NCBI GenBank assembly: GCA_028532915.1
Contig: JAQQAI010000051.1
Coordinates: 1-64,000 of the forward strand
Source of the DNA: Sphaerochaetaceae bacterium
GTDB lineage: Bacteria > Spirochaetota > Spirochaetia > Sphaerochaetales > Sphaerochaetaceae
DNA: 64,000 nt
Reading direction: 5' to 3'
A program made the translations under genes and the position numbers. Below the pieces are notes generated by a model that was given only the letters and a program-made list of their open reading frames with translations, did no database searches and was not told the origin of the DNA. Below, piece after piece: positions 33,363 through 42,308 of this stretch. Within the stretch, counting starts at the first letter, position 1. Each line of letters opens with the position of its first letter.

Positions 33363-34457
33363 TTAGTCCTCTATCGAAAGCTTTCTGCAGATTAGGCGGT
33401 CGAGAAGATAAGATAGCGGATAGCCCGACATTTCAGCGAGAACGGGGAAGATACTGGTCCCGGTGAGTCCCGGGATCGTATTGATTTCATTGAAATAGAG
33501 GGTGCCGCTGTCTTTCTGATAGAAAAAATCGATTCTGGCGAAACCCTCTTTCAGAAGACCTTCGGCGATCGTTGTGCATATAGCGTCTATCCTTTCACAG
33601 ATATCTTCCGGAAGGTGTTCTCTCGTGCTGATGTGATAGGGATGATCACTCAAATATTTCTGCTCATAGGTAAGAAACAGCGATTGTTCGGTATTCGGAT
33701 TATCTATGATCCTCGGTTCACTTACGATGAGTCCGTCGCCGAAGAAGACTGCGCATTCAACTTCCACCATCTGCTGCACGCACGTTTCAATAAGCACTGA
33801 ATCGAATGTTGCTACATGATCTTTCAACGCTTTCTGCAGCTGTACTGCGTCGAAATCGGAAAGCACCTGTACTCCTATGGAAGAGCCCTCATCGTCAGGT
33901 TTCAGCACGATCGAGCTCCCGAGATCTCTTACGATCTTTTTCCTCAGGTTTTCGCAGAAAACGATGGAATCGACTTTGCAGGTGATCTGGCGTGCAGAGT
34001 ATGCTAGAGAAGGGACTGTAGGAATACCCCATGAGCGGGCAAGATCTTTGCAGAGGCTTTTGGTCATCCCTATCGCCGAAGCCGAAACAGATGTCCCGAT
34101 ATATGGAACTGATATACTTTTCAGGACCCCCTGGAGAATACCGTCTTCTCCCATCTTTCCGTGAGTGAGAGGAATTGCAAGATCGATTTTCACAATTTGA
34201 AGCCCATCTTTTGTGACGATTCCTTTTCCTGGTGAAAGGAGAAGTTCATTCTTTTCATCTTCTTTGATCTCGAAATCTTTTCCGATTTCGGATTGCAGAT
34301 ACCACCTTCCGCATCTGGATATGCCGATGAGGATCGAATCGTAGGGTAAGGCTTTCATTTCTGCATAGACCCTTTTTGCACTCATCAGAGATACCTCGTG
34401 CTCACGGGAGGTTCCTCCGAATATCAGGGCACATGTGATAAATCTTTTGTCCTTCAT
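33363..34457 (-). CDS. ddl: D-alanine--D-alanine ligase
   Basis: This 364-aa ATP-grasp enzyme makes the D-Ala-D-Ala dipeptide for peptidoglycan. Motifs seen are FGGTSREHEVSLMSA, VLKPDDEGSSIGV, ARIDFFY and FNEINTIPGLTGTSIFP. The start at 34457 overlaps the murE stop by ATGA. The pairing with murE supports a peptidoglycan precursor role, which also shows that this spirochaete keeps the cytoplasmic murein pathway. Confidence 0.94.
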   Translation of the reverse strand: MKDKRFITCALIFGGTSREHEVSLMSAKRVYAEMKALPYDSILIGISRCGRWYLQSEIGKDFEIKEDEKNELLLSPGKGIVTKDGLQIVKIDLAIPLTHGKMGEDGILQGVLKSISVPYIGTSVSASAIGMTKSLCKDLARSWGIPTVPSLAYSARQITCKVDSIVFCENLRKKIVRDLGSSIVLKPDDEGSSIGVQVLSDFDAVQLQKALKDHVATFDSVLIETCVQQMVEVECAVFFGDGLIVSEPRIIDNPNTEQSLFLTYEQKYLSDHPYHISTREHLPEDICERIDAICTTIAEGLLKEGFARIDFFYQKDSGTLYFNEINTIPGLTGTSIFPVLAEMSGYPLSYLLDRLICRKLSIED

Positions 34458-35962
34458 AATGCCATCTTTCCTTCCAGTGCTTTCTGCACACAATCGAATT
34501 CATCGTATCTGACACTTTTTCGGCAGTATTCTATACTTTTCTCATGACCTTTTCCCAGCAGGAGGAGGACCTCGCCCGGACTGAGTTCTTCCACGGCGGT
34601 TGCTACTGCAGCCGGTCGGTCGGCGATGATACGGACAACAGCACGGGATGCAGACTCTATACCTTCCTGTATCTGATGCAGAATCTGCACGGGGTCTTCA
34701 CATCGGGGGTCTTCATCGGCAAGATAGATCCGATGGCAGTATCTGCCGGCTATGCGGCCCATCGGTTTTCTTTTGGACGTATCGCGCTCTCCGGCACAGC
34801 CGAAAAGAGCTACTATCCGCATCGACGGGAGAGCGGTGCGGATGAATGAGAAAAGAGATTCAAAAGAATTCTCCGTATGGGCGAAATCGATGATGACAGG
34901 AGCATTTTCGAGTCTGTCAATCAGGTGAAATCTTCCGGCAACAGGTTTGTTTACAGCCTTTTCGATGTCCATTTCTCCCACAGAGACCTGCCCGAGAGAT
35001 TCGGCCATCGATACAGCCGCTAGAAGATTGAGAGTGTATACAGGCGGTGCAAACGAGAAGTTCATGATCGCCTTCATGCCTTTTGTCCGCATTCTCAGAC
35101 GGCGGCTTTCTATGTCCACCGCAATAGTCTCAGCGTATGAGCAAGAGGATGTATCTGATTCATCCATCGCAAACGTCCTTATCCTGTCGGGAGGAAATGA
35201 TCGTATCACGGGATGGCCCTTGTAGCTAAAATCGCCGCTGATCACCAGTGGAGCTTCAGGTTTCAGCTGACGGACGACATTGAGTTTATCGTTGACATAA
35301 TGTTCCACCGTCTGATGGAAATCGAGATGCTCGCTTGTAATGTTGGTGATGACAGCACCCGAGAATCTGAGCGAGGCGGTTCTGGATGTTTTATGACTGA
35401 GCGCGTGGCTGGTAGTCTCCAGAACGACCATATCCACATTATTCTCATAGCATCTGTGCAGAAAGGGATAAAGATATTCGACTTCGGGAGTCGACTGTCT
35501 GAAGGGACTGTCTCTGTGTCCAGATCCGTCATCCATACTGATGGTCGAAAGAAGGGCACATCTGACATTCGATGCTTTGAGTATCCTGTAGAGGAATTCA
35601 CAGGTCGTAGATTTTCCGTCCGTCCCTGTTACCGCAATGATGTGCCGTGGATACGGTCCATACAGCTCATGAGCAAGCCGGGAAGCTACAGCCGCCGGCT
35701 GCGGGTTCTGGATATATGTCGTATCATCTCTGTAGGATGAGAGAGTCTCACTGTGAACGATCACACAAGAGCCGTTATGTATCGCCTCATCTATGAACAG
35801 ATGTCCGTCGATGTGCAGACCGTTTTGTGCTACGAATATGGATTGTTCCGTGCAGCGTCTGGAGTCGAAGGTGATCGATCCTACCTGCCGGTCGGGATTT
35901 CCCACGATTCTTGACGATTCAAAGAGCTTGTCATTTGCCCATAACGCTGATAATCTTTTCAT
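34454..35962 (-). CDS. murE: UDP-MurNAc-tripeptide synthetase
   Basis: This 502-aa Mur ligase adds the third amino acid to the peptidoglycan stem. The ATP loop AVTGTDGKSTTCEF, a central IDFAHTENSFES and a C-terminal LLGKGHE are visible. The amino-acid selecting stretch reads DEDPRCEDP, closest to the D-x-P-R forms; this does not settle whether it takes diaminopimelate, lysine or the ornithine reported in some spirochaetes. The start at 35962 has GAAGG upstream; an in-frame codon at 35995 would add 11 residues. First gene of the minus-strand operon. Confidence 0.92.
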   Translation of the reverse strand: MKRLSALWANDKLFESSRIVGNPDRQVGSITFDSRRCTEQSIFVAQNGLHIDGHLFIDEAIHNGSCVIVHSETLSSYRDDTTYIQNPQPAAVASRLAHELYGPYPRHIIAVTGTDGKSTTCEFLYRILKASNVRCALLSTISMDDGSGHRDSPFRQSTPEVEYLYPFLHRCYENNVDMVVLETTSHALSHKTSRTASLRFSGAVITNITSEHLDFHQTVEHYVNDKLNVVRQLKPEAPLVISGDFSYKGHPVIRSFPPDRIRTFAMDESDTSSCSYAETIAVDIESRRLRMRTKGMKAIMNFSFAPPVYTLNLLAAVSMAESLGQVSVGEMDIEKAVNKPVAGRFHLIDRLENAPVIIDFAHTENSFESLFSFIRTALPSMRIVALFGCAGERDTSKRKPMGRIAGRYCHRIYLADEDPRCEDPVQILHQIQEGIESASRAVVRIIADRPAAVATAVEELSPGEVLLLLGKGHEKSIEYCRKSVRYDEFDCVQKALEGKMAL

Positions 35963-36046
35963 AGCGGAACGACCTTCATTTTCAGAATGTACCATCGATC
36001 AAAAAGTGTTACAAGAGAGCATCCAGATCGGTCGCAAGGAGCGGTT

Positions 36047-37708
36047 TTGAACGATTTCGAATATGAGACTGACCAGATCATCTCGATCATCAAGAACAAG
36101 AGAGCTGTGGGCAAAACCCTCCGTAGCATACTCTTCGATATCGCAAGTTCCCGCAGTAATCTGTCGCTTCTCGATCCTTTCTGCGGTTCCGGATCTGTTT
36201 CCCGTCTGGGACGTTCGATGGGCTTCGATGTGCTCGCCAATGACATTGAGCCTTTTCTGTACATCCCAAATTATGTCTATCTGTATATGGTGAGAGAGGA
36301 CCTCTCTTCCATGTTTCCCTCGATGGGAGGTATCGACGCATACTACTCATTTCTCAATCTTCACGGAATGTATGCCGCCTCGACGGGAAACTGTCAGGGC
36401 CGGGCTCTGATTTCCAACCACTATGCACCGTCCGATTCCATACGTACCCGGCCGGGGAAGGAGCGTATCTATTTTTCGCGTGAGAACGCTCTATTCATCG
36501 ATGCGGTGAGAGACGAGGTCGAAACATCCTGGATGGAAGGAAAGATCAGCGCTGCAGAGAAGGCCGTTGTTCTCTGTTCGCTCCTGTATCAGTGTTCTTT
36601 GCGAGCAAATACGAGCGGTACATTCACTTCCTACCATAAACACCTGTACAAAGATGGAGTGCCCATTCGTTCGAGGATCACCGATATGATGGAGCTGACT
36701 ATTCCCGTACTGTTGGATGATGACGGAAAGCGTGCTCAAGTAAGTCAGGAAGATGCGTTGAGATTCGTCAAAGGGAAATCTGCCGATATCGCTTTTATCG
36801 ATCCTCCGTCGTCGGCACAACAGTATGGCAGTGCATACCATCTGCTCAATTCAGTTGTCCTGTGGGATGACTTCGTCCCTTCACATAAGGTCGATTCTGA
36901 CGGGAACCTAGCTGACAAAAGCGGTATACGCAATGACTGGAAGAACACTCATTCGCCTTTCTGTTCTCTCAAACACAGTTATAAGGCGATGTATTCACTT
37001 CTGCAGCAGATAGACTGCGGTCAGCTCATTCTCAGCTACCCGAGCAACGGAATATTGAGCACAGAGCAGATATATGAACTGCTTTCCTACCGTCATGGTG
37101 AAATACAGTGTGTCGCACTTCCGAAAAAGAGGGGAGGTGGGCGATCTTCGATTGATAAGACAGTCGGTGTAGACCAGCTGTTCATCACAGGCAAAGTCCC
37201 CTCCTTGTCTTTCCTGCTTCCTGAAGGATTGGAAAGGATGGAGCTGGTATCCTCCATAGAGTCGCATAAGAACTCGATATTCCATCCCATCGAGGAAGAA
37301 TTCGAACATTTTTCTTTCATTGAGAAGATCATGATCGATACTTCTCCCGATTACAGCCAGTTTGTGCACTGCAGCCTGTCAGAGCTGAAAAAGATCTCGG
37401 ATACGTTTTCATCCCATGCTGCAGAAAGTTCCGTACAGTCTCTGAGACTCCTTCTCAAAGTCTACGGTTCTTCATTTGACAGTCTAAGCTCGAAATCTAG
37501 ATTGAAGATGGAAAAAAGGATGATCAGCATCATTCGTGCGATATTCAATTACGAAAGAACTTCCTGGAGTGATACTGTGGACCTGATCACTTCATTTGAA
37601 CGGGAATACACAAACATATGGAAACATAGACAGACCTGTTTTTCAGTAGCAGCCCATTACCGGGACCGCATGAAGGTGCATGGTCATTCGGGAGAAAATC
37701 AATTATGA
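36047..37708 (+). CDS. Putative DNA adenine methylase (D12-like)
   Basis: This 553-aa protein has an S-adenosylmethionine motif, LLDPFCGSGSVSRLG, near residue 40 and the catalytic-type motif IDPPSSAQQYG in place of the usual DPPY. Both fit N6-adenine methylases of the D12 family; the region after residue 350 shows no known domain. There is no restriction enzyme nearby, so it would be an orphan methylase. The start is TTG at 36047, five bases after AAGGAG; an upstream ATG (35987) lacks such a site. It is divergent from murE and ends four bases into the next possible start. Confidence 0.65.
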   Translation: MNDFEYETDQIISIIKNKRAVGKTLRSILFDIASSRSNLSLLDPFCGSGSVSRLGRSMGFDVLANDIEPFLYIPNYVYLYMVREDLSSMFPSMGGIDAYYSFLNLHGMYAASTGNCQGRALISNHYAPSDSIRTRPGKERIYFSRENALFIDAVRDEVETSWMEGKISAAEKAVVLCSLLYQCSLRANTSGTFTSYHKHLYKDGVPIRSRITDMMELTIPVLLDDDGKRAQVSQEDALRFVKGKSADIAFIDPPSSAQQYGSAYHLLNSVVLWDDFVPSHKVDSDGNLADKSGIRNDWKNTHSPFCSLKHSYKAMYSLLQQIDCGQLILSYPSNGILSTEQIYELLSYRHGEIQCVALPKKRGGGRSSIDKTVGVDQLFITGKVPSLSFLLPEGLERMELVSSIESHKNSIFHPIEEEFEHFSFIEKIMIDTSPDYSQFVHCSLSELKKISDTFSSHAAESSVQSLRLLLKVYGSSFDSLSSKSRLKMEKRMISIIRAIFNYERTSWSDTVDLITSFEREYTNIWKHRQTCFSVAAHYRDRMKVHGHSGENQL

Positions 37709-37728
37709 TCAGAGCGAAAGGAGCACCG

Positions 37729-38808
37729 ATGATTCGTTTTACATTCAAATCTCTCATCATCATCAGTTCTTTTCTGATTGCAGGTTTTACCGCTGGCGGA
37801 TCAGACTCGAGTTCGCTCAGGTATACAGCCATGGGTGGAGCGGGAATCGCTCTCTATGATTCTCCTCATGCCTTCAAGATCAATCCGGCCTCACTCTTCG
37901 TTCAGGAGCCGGCACTGTTCAGCGTGGATATGACAGGCTCTGAATCGATAGTTCCCTCCTCCCTGGGTGAAGATGATCCCCTGTGGTCGATGCAAAACCC
38001 TTCGACACTTCTCGAATTCGTCTTTTCCACCAGATACAGCGCCCTGTGTGTAGGCTTCGGTTTCGATCTGACCGATCGTGAGGTGAACAGTACCGGCGAC
38101 GGTCTGATCTTCGATGCCTACAACAATTCTCATATTCAGTTCAATGTCGCCTACGGATTCGGATCATTCTCGTTCGGGATGTATGCACGGGGAGGGTCTC
38201 AGATGCAGCGGCTCGGGATCGAGATAGATGCCTCTACTGCGCTGGTAGATTACATCTCTCAGGTCTATCTTAACAGATATTATCCCAGTAACGAAGATCA
38301 GCAGTTCTCCTCGGGAATCGGTATTCTCGTCGCTTATCCGTATATCTCCCTCGCTGTGCTTACCGATTCGTTTTTCGTCGTAGATTACGATACCAATGAG
38401 GTAAGTATCGATATCGTCGATCTTCTTGAAGATACGTCGGTCGGATTGGCATTCTCGACGAATGCCTATGACGAAGACAACAACCTCAATCCCGTTGTTT
38501 TTACCTCGGCATTCGATATCTGCGATATCGCGGATGAGACCTACCGGTCGATCCGTTTCGGGCTGGAAGTGAAATTTCAGTTTCTGAAAGATCTGAATAT
38601 TGCACTTCAGACAGGATATAGGGAGACCAGAGCAACTCCGCTTTCTCTGATCGGTATAGAAGGAGACGGCGATGCGAGTGTGGGTATCTCTTCTCAGATA
38701 AACAACTTGTTTTTTAATTCCGTTTTTGTTCTCCCGCTATCATGGTTAAGCTCCGGTGAATCGACAGATTCGGCGGCAATCGAGCTTTCTCTTCATTACA
38801 ACCTGTAA
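37729..38808 (+). CDS. Outer-membrane beta-barrel protein, FadL/PorV-like
   Basis: This 359-aa exported protein has a hydrophobic signal at residues 3-18 ending near FTAGG. The mature start, RYTAMGGAGIALYDSPHAFKINPAS, is the typical opening of UPF0164/PorV/FadL-type barrels. The rest alternates short amphipathic strands ending in an aromatic or hydrophobic C-terminus (SLHYNL). Spirochaetes such as Treponema carry several FadL-like relatives that may take up fatty acids, which would fit the two acyl-CoA synthetases in this window. AAAGGAG five bases upstream selects the start at 37729. Confidence 0.65.
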   Translation: MIRFTFKSLIIISSFLIAGFTAGGSDSSSLRYTAMGGAGIALYDSPHAFKINPASLFVQEPALFSVDMTGSESIVPSSLGEDDPLWSMQNPSTLLEFVFSTRYSALCVGFGFDLTDREVNSTGDGLIFDAYNNSHIQFNVAYGFGSFSFGMYARGGSQMQRLGIEIDASTALVDYISQVYLNRYYPSNEDQQFSSGIGILVAYPYISLAVLTDSFFVVDYDTNEVSIDIVDLLEDTSVGLAFSTNAYDEDNNLNPVVFTSAFDICDIADETYRSIRFGLEVKFQFLKDLNIALQTGYRETRATPLSLIGIEGDGDASVGISSQINNLFFNSVFVLPLSWLSSGESTDSAAIELSLHYNL

Positions 38809-38831
38809 AGAACTGCACAAAGACCTGACGC

Positions 38832-38860
38832 TTGACATTCTGTTTTCAGCTTACTATAGT
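38832..38860 (+). promoter_or_regulatory. Consensus sigma70 promoter of the zinc-ribbon gene
   Basis: TTGACA (38832-38837) and TATAGT (38855-38860) are separated by 17 bases and lie 36 bases before the start codon of the 56-aa protein. It is the best promoter match that I see in the window, implying strong constitutive expression. Confidence 0.8.
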
Positions 38861-38896
38861 CTACACATATTGATATGATGTTGAAGGAGACTTTTC

Positions 38897-39067
38897 ATGG
38901 CAAAGGCACATAGAGGAGCAGGAATCAGAAGCGAGTACGCTCAGGGACGGGGAACTTGTCCTGTCTGTAACAGAACCGCGATCAAGGTGATGTACGAACA
39001 AGAGGTGGACGGAAACAAAGTCCAGGTTTGCAAGCAGTGCAATGCTAAGCTGCAGCATGCGAAATAG
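38897..39067 (+). CDS. 56-aa zinc-ribbon protein
   Basis: This small basic protein (start MAKAHRGAGIRSEYAQGRG) has two zinc-binding pairs, CPVC and CKQC, about 23 residues apart. AAGGAG stands 7 bases before the ATG, and it has its own consensus promoter and terminator, so it is a real and probably highly expressed gene. I recall similar short MAKAHRG proteins in spirochaetes. The lysine-rich ends and zinc ribbon suggest binding to RNA, ribosome or RNA polymerase, but this is inference. Confidence 0.8.
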   Translation: MAKAHRGAGIRSEYAQGRGTCPVCNRTAIKVMYEQEVDGNKVQVCKQCNAKLQHAK

Positions 39068-39092
39068 AAAAAAACTTTAGTTCCATACTACG

Positions 39093-39120
39093 TGACTGCC
39101 ACAACGGCAGTCAATTTTTT
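39093..39120 (+). terminator. Terminator after the zinc-ribbon gene
   Basis: TGACTGCC (39093-39100) pairs with GGCAGTCA (39106-39113) around ACAAC and is followed by six T residues (39115-39120). It ends the single-gene transcript before murC. Confidence 0.88.
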
Positions 39121-39162
39121 ACCAAAATGAACGAGGATGATAAAGATGGAGAGTGAGAGCCG

Positions 39163-40545
39163 ATGACGGTATTCATGGTGGGTATCAAGGGAACTGGAAT
39201 GACCTCTCTGGCCCTGTATCTGTCGAGAAACGAAGATGTGGTCTACGGGTGGGACACCGATGAGGTCTTTCCAACCGATGAACTTCTACAGCGACACTCG
39301 ATCAGCTGCAGCAGTTCAACGCAGCTGTTTTCATTCACTCGTTCCATAGACATTCTTATTCATTCAAGTGCCTACGATGAGACTCACCCTCTCATCCGGG
39401 AAGCTGGACAGAACGGGATCCCGATATATTCCTATCATGAGTATCTCGGCCGGCTGACAGAGAAATGTGACAGCTACGGAATTGCCGGAACACACGGCAA
39501 GACGACCGCATGCGGATGCATCGACACGCTTCTTACTGTGAAACACATCCCTCATAGTGCGATCTACGGATCGTCTCTGATCGGACAGCCAGAGGAAAGC
39601 AGTATCTTTTCTCCCGATAAGTTCATTCTCGAATCGTGTGAATACAAGAAACATTTCCTATCGTACAGACTAAAGGGTCTTCTCATAACGAACATCGAAT
39701 GGGAGCATGTCGATTATTATGAAGATTTTGAAGCTGTCATCTCAGCCTTCATACAAAGAGTTGAAATGCTCCCTATTTCGTCATTCGTTGTTATAAATAA
39801 TGATGATACCGGAGCGAAAAAGATAATCCGGTGGATCAGAGAGACCAGAGATGACCTGACTCTTCTTACCTACGGGAAAGAGGAAAAGAGCGACATCGTC
39901 TACTCATATCCCTATCATGACGACCTGAACCGGTTCGAAATAGTGAACACCGGCCGGATATTCCCGGTCTCACTTACAGGAGACCATTTCGTGAGTGATA
40001 TTGTCGCTTCTGCAATCTTTAGCCAGCTCATCTGTAACGGTCATGTGCCGGATATGAATCAGCTCGATGCTTTTTTTGGTTCAGTCTCACGTTTCAAAGG
40101 TTGTTCGGGACGCCTCGAGAGGATCGATCATCCGCAATTCATTCTGTATAGAGACTATGCCCATCACCCCTCAGAGATCGCATCGTCTCTTGCTTCCCTG
40201 AGGGCTCTTTATCCGCAGAAGAGATTCCACATCATCTTCATCCCGCATACGATAGGAAGAACTGTGGCGCTGTTTGACAGATTCGTCGAAGTTCTCACAG
40301 GGTATGATTCAGTTTTCATTCTGCCTGTTGCCGCTTCTGCACGATTTCGCGATTCTCATGAGGTGTCGGTGAGGGAATCCGAGCGTCTTGCCGCAGCTGT
40401 CAAAGGAAAAGCGGCATATTCTGAAGAGCATCTGCAGAATATGCTGAAGACCATATTGCACCAAAATGATGTGTGCGTTACCATGGGGGCAGGTAACACA
40501 CTCCCCATCATAGAATCAATAATGAAGATCAAAGGACACAAGTGA
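39163..40545 (+). CDS. murC: UDP-N-acetylmuramate--L-alanine ligase (MurC type)
   Basis: This 460-aa Mur ligase has an N-terminal nucleotide-sugar fold (FMVGIKGTGMTSLAL), the ATP loop GIAGTHGKTTACG, the middle-domain NIEWEHVDYYEDFE and the C-terminal DYAHHPSEIASSL. By family it adds L-alanine to UDP-MurNAc in peptidoglycan synthesis. The GTGMTSLA opening and DYAHHP are MurC/Mpl hallmarks. Mpl, which recycles murein peptide, is an alternative, but no other murC is seen nearby. The stop overlaps the yicC start (TGATG). Confidence 0.87.
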   Translation: MTVFMVGIKGTGMTSLALYLSRNEDVVYGWDTDEVFPTDELLQRHSISCSSSTQLFSFTRSIDILIHSSAYDETHPLIREAGQNGIPIYSYHEYLGRLTEKCDSYGIAGTHGKTTACGCIDTLLTVKHIPHSAIYGSSLIGQPEESSIFSPDKFILESCEYKKHFLSYRLKGLLITNIEWEHVDYYEDFEAVISAFIQRVEMLPISSFVVINNDDTGAKKIIRWIRETRDDLTLLTYGKEEKSDIVYSYPYHDDLNRFEIVNTGRIFPVSLTGDHFVSDIVASAIFSQLICNGHVPDMNQLDAFFGSVSRFKGCSGRLERIDHPQFILYRDYAHHPSEIASSLASLRALYPQKRFHIIFIPHTIGRTVALFDRFVEVLTGYDSVFILPVAASARFRDSHEVSVRESERLAAAVKGKAAYSEEHLQNMLKTILHQNDVCVTMGAGNTLPIIESIMKIKGHK

Positions 40546-41414
40546 TGATAAGCATGACAGGATATGCCTCGAAAGAGGTGTCGAATGAACAGTTCACGTT
40601 ATATCTGGAATTAAAATCGTACAACAACCGTTACACGGAGATCAAACATAACATTCCCGGTTTCTTATCGTGTTTCGAAATGGAAATGGACAGACGAATA
40701 AAGAAGAGTGTGAAAAGAGGATCGGTCGAACTGTCGATCCGTCTGAAGCAACTGTCCAATAATATTTCGTTGTCGGTCGATACCGAAGCGATTGAGAAAT
40801 ATGCCGACGCGTACGAGACTATCGCAAAGAGAGCACAGGTTCCCTTTACCGTCGGTCTGCAGGACTATATCAACTCGGAGGGAATCATCAACTATATTCA
40901 CGGTAGCGATGCCGAACCATATGAAGAATCGGTCTTCTCCACCCTTGATGAGGTCCTTGAACAGTTCAACCGTTCGAGAGAAAAAGAGGGAAAAGCTCTT
41001 GAATCTCATATCCGGTCGCTTCTTGATTCGATGAGCACATCGCTTCAAAGTATCGGAGCATACAGCGGCACGATTGAAAGCAGATTGAAAGAGACTCTTC
41101 TCAAGAAGATCGAGGATGTGATGGGTTCGCGGGAATATGATGAGAACCGATACCTTCAGGAGGTCGCTCTGCTGCTTGTCAAATATTCGATCCAGGAGGA
41201 GCTCATCCGTTTAGAAACCCATCTCGGTGCCTTTAAACAGATGGTGAAAGAGAGCGGTCCTGTAGGGAAACGGCTTGATTTTCTCTGTCAGGAAATGAAC
41301 AGAGAGATCAATACAATAGGAAGCAAAAGCATGATCGTCGAGGTGAATCATCTTGTCGTATCGATGAAAGACGACCTGGAAAACATCAGAGAACAAATCA
41401 GAAACATTGAATAA
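40545..41414 (+). CDS. yicC: YicC/YloC family endoribonuclease
   Basis: This 289-aa protein begins MISMTGYASKE, the family's conserved opening, and ends with the usual LIVEVNHLVVSMKDDLE-type helix region and EQIRNIE. YicC proteins are metal-dependent endoribonucleases with a role in RNA decay. It is coupled to murC by a TGATG overlap, and a CMP-kinase-like gene follows after 11 bases. In Bacillus the same gene is followed by gmk and rpoZ, and the order here is comparable. Confidence 0.9.
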   Translation: MISMTGYASKEVSNEQFTLYLELKSYNNRYTEIKHNIPGFLSCFEMEMDRRIKKSVKRGSVELSIRLKQLSNNISLSVDTEAIEKYADAYETIAKRAQVPFTVGLQDYINSEGIINYIHGSDAEPYEESVFSTLDEVLEQFNRSREKEGKALESHIRSLLDSMSTSLQSIGAYSGTIESRLKETLLKKIEDVMGSREYDENRYLQEVALLLVKYSIQEELIRLETHLGAFKQMVKESGPVGKRLDFLCQEMNREINTIGSKSMIVEVNHLVVSMKDDLENIREQIRNIE

Positions 41415-41425
41415 GGAAACACTAG

Positions 41426-41953
41426 ATGAGAATAGCTATTTCAGGAAAAAGCGGGTGCGGAAACACGACGGTAAGTACCCTGGTCGCAGACAGGATGAAC
41501 TATCCTCTGATAAATTTTACGTTCCGCTCGCTTGCTGAGGAACGGGGCGTCGATTTCTGGGAATTCTGCCGTCAGGCGGAGATGGATGACCAGATTGATA
41601 TAGAACTCGATACCCGTCAGGTGAGTATGGCTATGGAACAGGAAGACTGTGTCCTTGGTTCAAGGCTTGCAATCTGGATGCTCAAAGAAGCCGATCTCAA
41701 AGTGTATCTGACTGCAAGTATCGAAGAGCGGGCGATGAGGATCCATAAAAGAGAGGGCGGTTCATTCACACAGCGGCTGAAAGAAACTACCCGGAGAGAT
41801 GCGAATGATACGGCCCGGTACAAAAGAATCTACAACATCGACAACAGTGATCCTTCGATTGCGGATCTGGTCATCGATACCGACACCCTCGAGCCTCAGC
41901 AGATCGCAGATATGATCATCGAAAAGATCAGACAGATGAAACCGGGTGTCTAG
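41426..41953 (+). CDS. Cytidylate-kinase-like P-loop protein with altered Walker A
   Basis: This 175-aa AAA/P-loop kinase relative of short (archaeal-type) CMP kinases opens MRIAISGKSGCGNTTVSTL. The Walker A pattern GxxxxGK[ST] reads G7-KSGC-G12-N13-T14, so the usual lysine is asparagine, unless K8 substitutes. The lid region RIHKREGGS and the later TTRRDANDTARYKRIYNID match CMP-kinase-like proteins. The reaction would be phosphorylation of CMP or dCMP. It stands where gmk is found in Bacillus. A second cytidylate-kinase-like gene begins at 63812. Activity is uncertain because of the changed residue. Confidence 0.75.
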   Translation: MRIAISGKSGCGNTTVSTLVADRMNYPLINFTFRSLAEERGVDFWEFCRQAEMDDQIDIELDTRQVSMAMEQEDCVLGSRLAIWMLKEADLKVYLTASIEERAMRIHKREGGSFTQRLKETTRRDANDTARYKRIYNIDNSDPSIADLVIDTDTLEPQQIADMIIEKIRQMKPGV

Positions 41954-41960
41954 AGGCTGC

Positions 41961-41989
41961 TTCACATTTAATCAGATTTCGGGTATAAT
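41961..41989 (+). promoter_or_regulatory. Promoter upstream of rpoZ
   Basis: TTCACA (41961-41966) and TATAAT (41984-41989) are separated by 17 bases. A second TATAAT at 42064-42069 lies closer to the gene but has no clear -35. Either could drive rpoZ-miaA. Confidence 0.6.
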
Positions 41990-42070
41990 ACCGTTTTGCA
42001 AAAAGATTCCGGGAATTGAAGAAAACAATGCACCCGCTTCTATGCAAACAAAGTGGATTTGTGTATAATC

Positions 42071-42097
42071 CACCACGTGCACCATGTGCACCACGTA
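42071..42097 (+). repeat. Three tandem 9-base repeats before rpoZ
   Basis: CACCACGTG, CACCATGTG and CACCACGTA lie head to tail directly between a TATAAT and the Shine-Dalgarno site of the small gene at 42111. The consensus is CACCAYGTR. It is in the predicted 5' leader, so it may bind a protein or shape the leader RNA. Confidence 0.6.
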
Positions 42098-42110
42098 TAA
42101 GGAGATTACT

Positions 42111-42308
42111 TTGAGCATTCCAATAGATGTATTAGTAGATAAAGAAGACAATGTGTATGAAATGACCTGTGTGGCCATTAGTTTATCAAATGTACTTTCT
42201 GCTGATGGTGATAAGGAAATTGAGAGTAATAACAACAAAGTCGTATCAACGGTCCTTGAGAAAGTATTGACTGAAGATGTTGAATATTCAAACCTCGAAA
42301 AGGAATAA
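42111..42308 (+). CDS. rpoZ: RNA polymerase omega subunit (RpoZ-like)
   Basis: This 65-aa protein opens (as encoded) MSIPIDVLVDKEDNVYEMTC and continues through a short loop to KVVSTVLEKVLTEDVEY. The pattern, NVYEMTCVAI followed by a conserved lysine and a helix, fits omega subunits, which stabilise the beta' subunit. The start is TTG 42111, six bases after AAGGAG; an upstream in-frame ATG at 42084 has no such site. The neighbours (yicC, nucleotide kinase, then miaA) match the usual location. The match is by pattern and context, so moderate confidence. Confidence 0.65.
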   Translation: MSIPIDVLVDKEDNVYEMTCVAISLSNVLSADGDKEIESNNNKVVSTVLEKVLTEDVEYSNLEKE

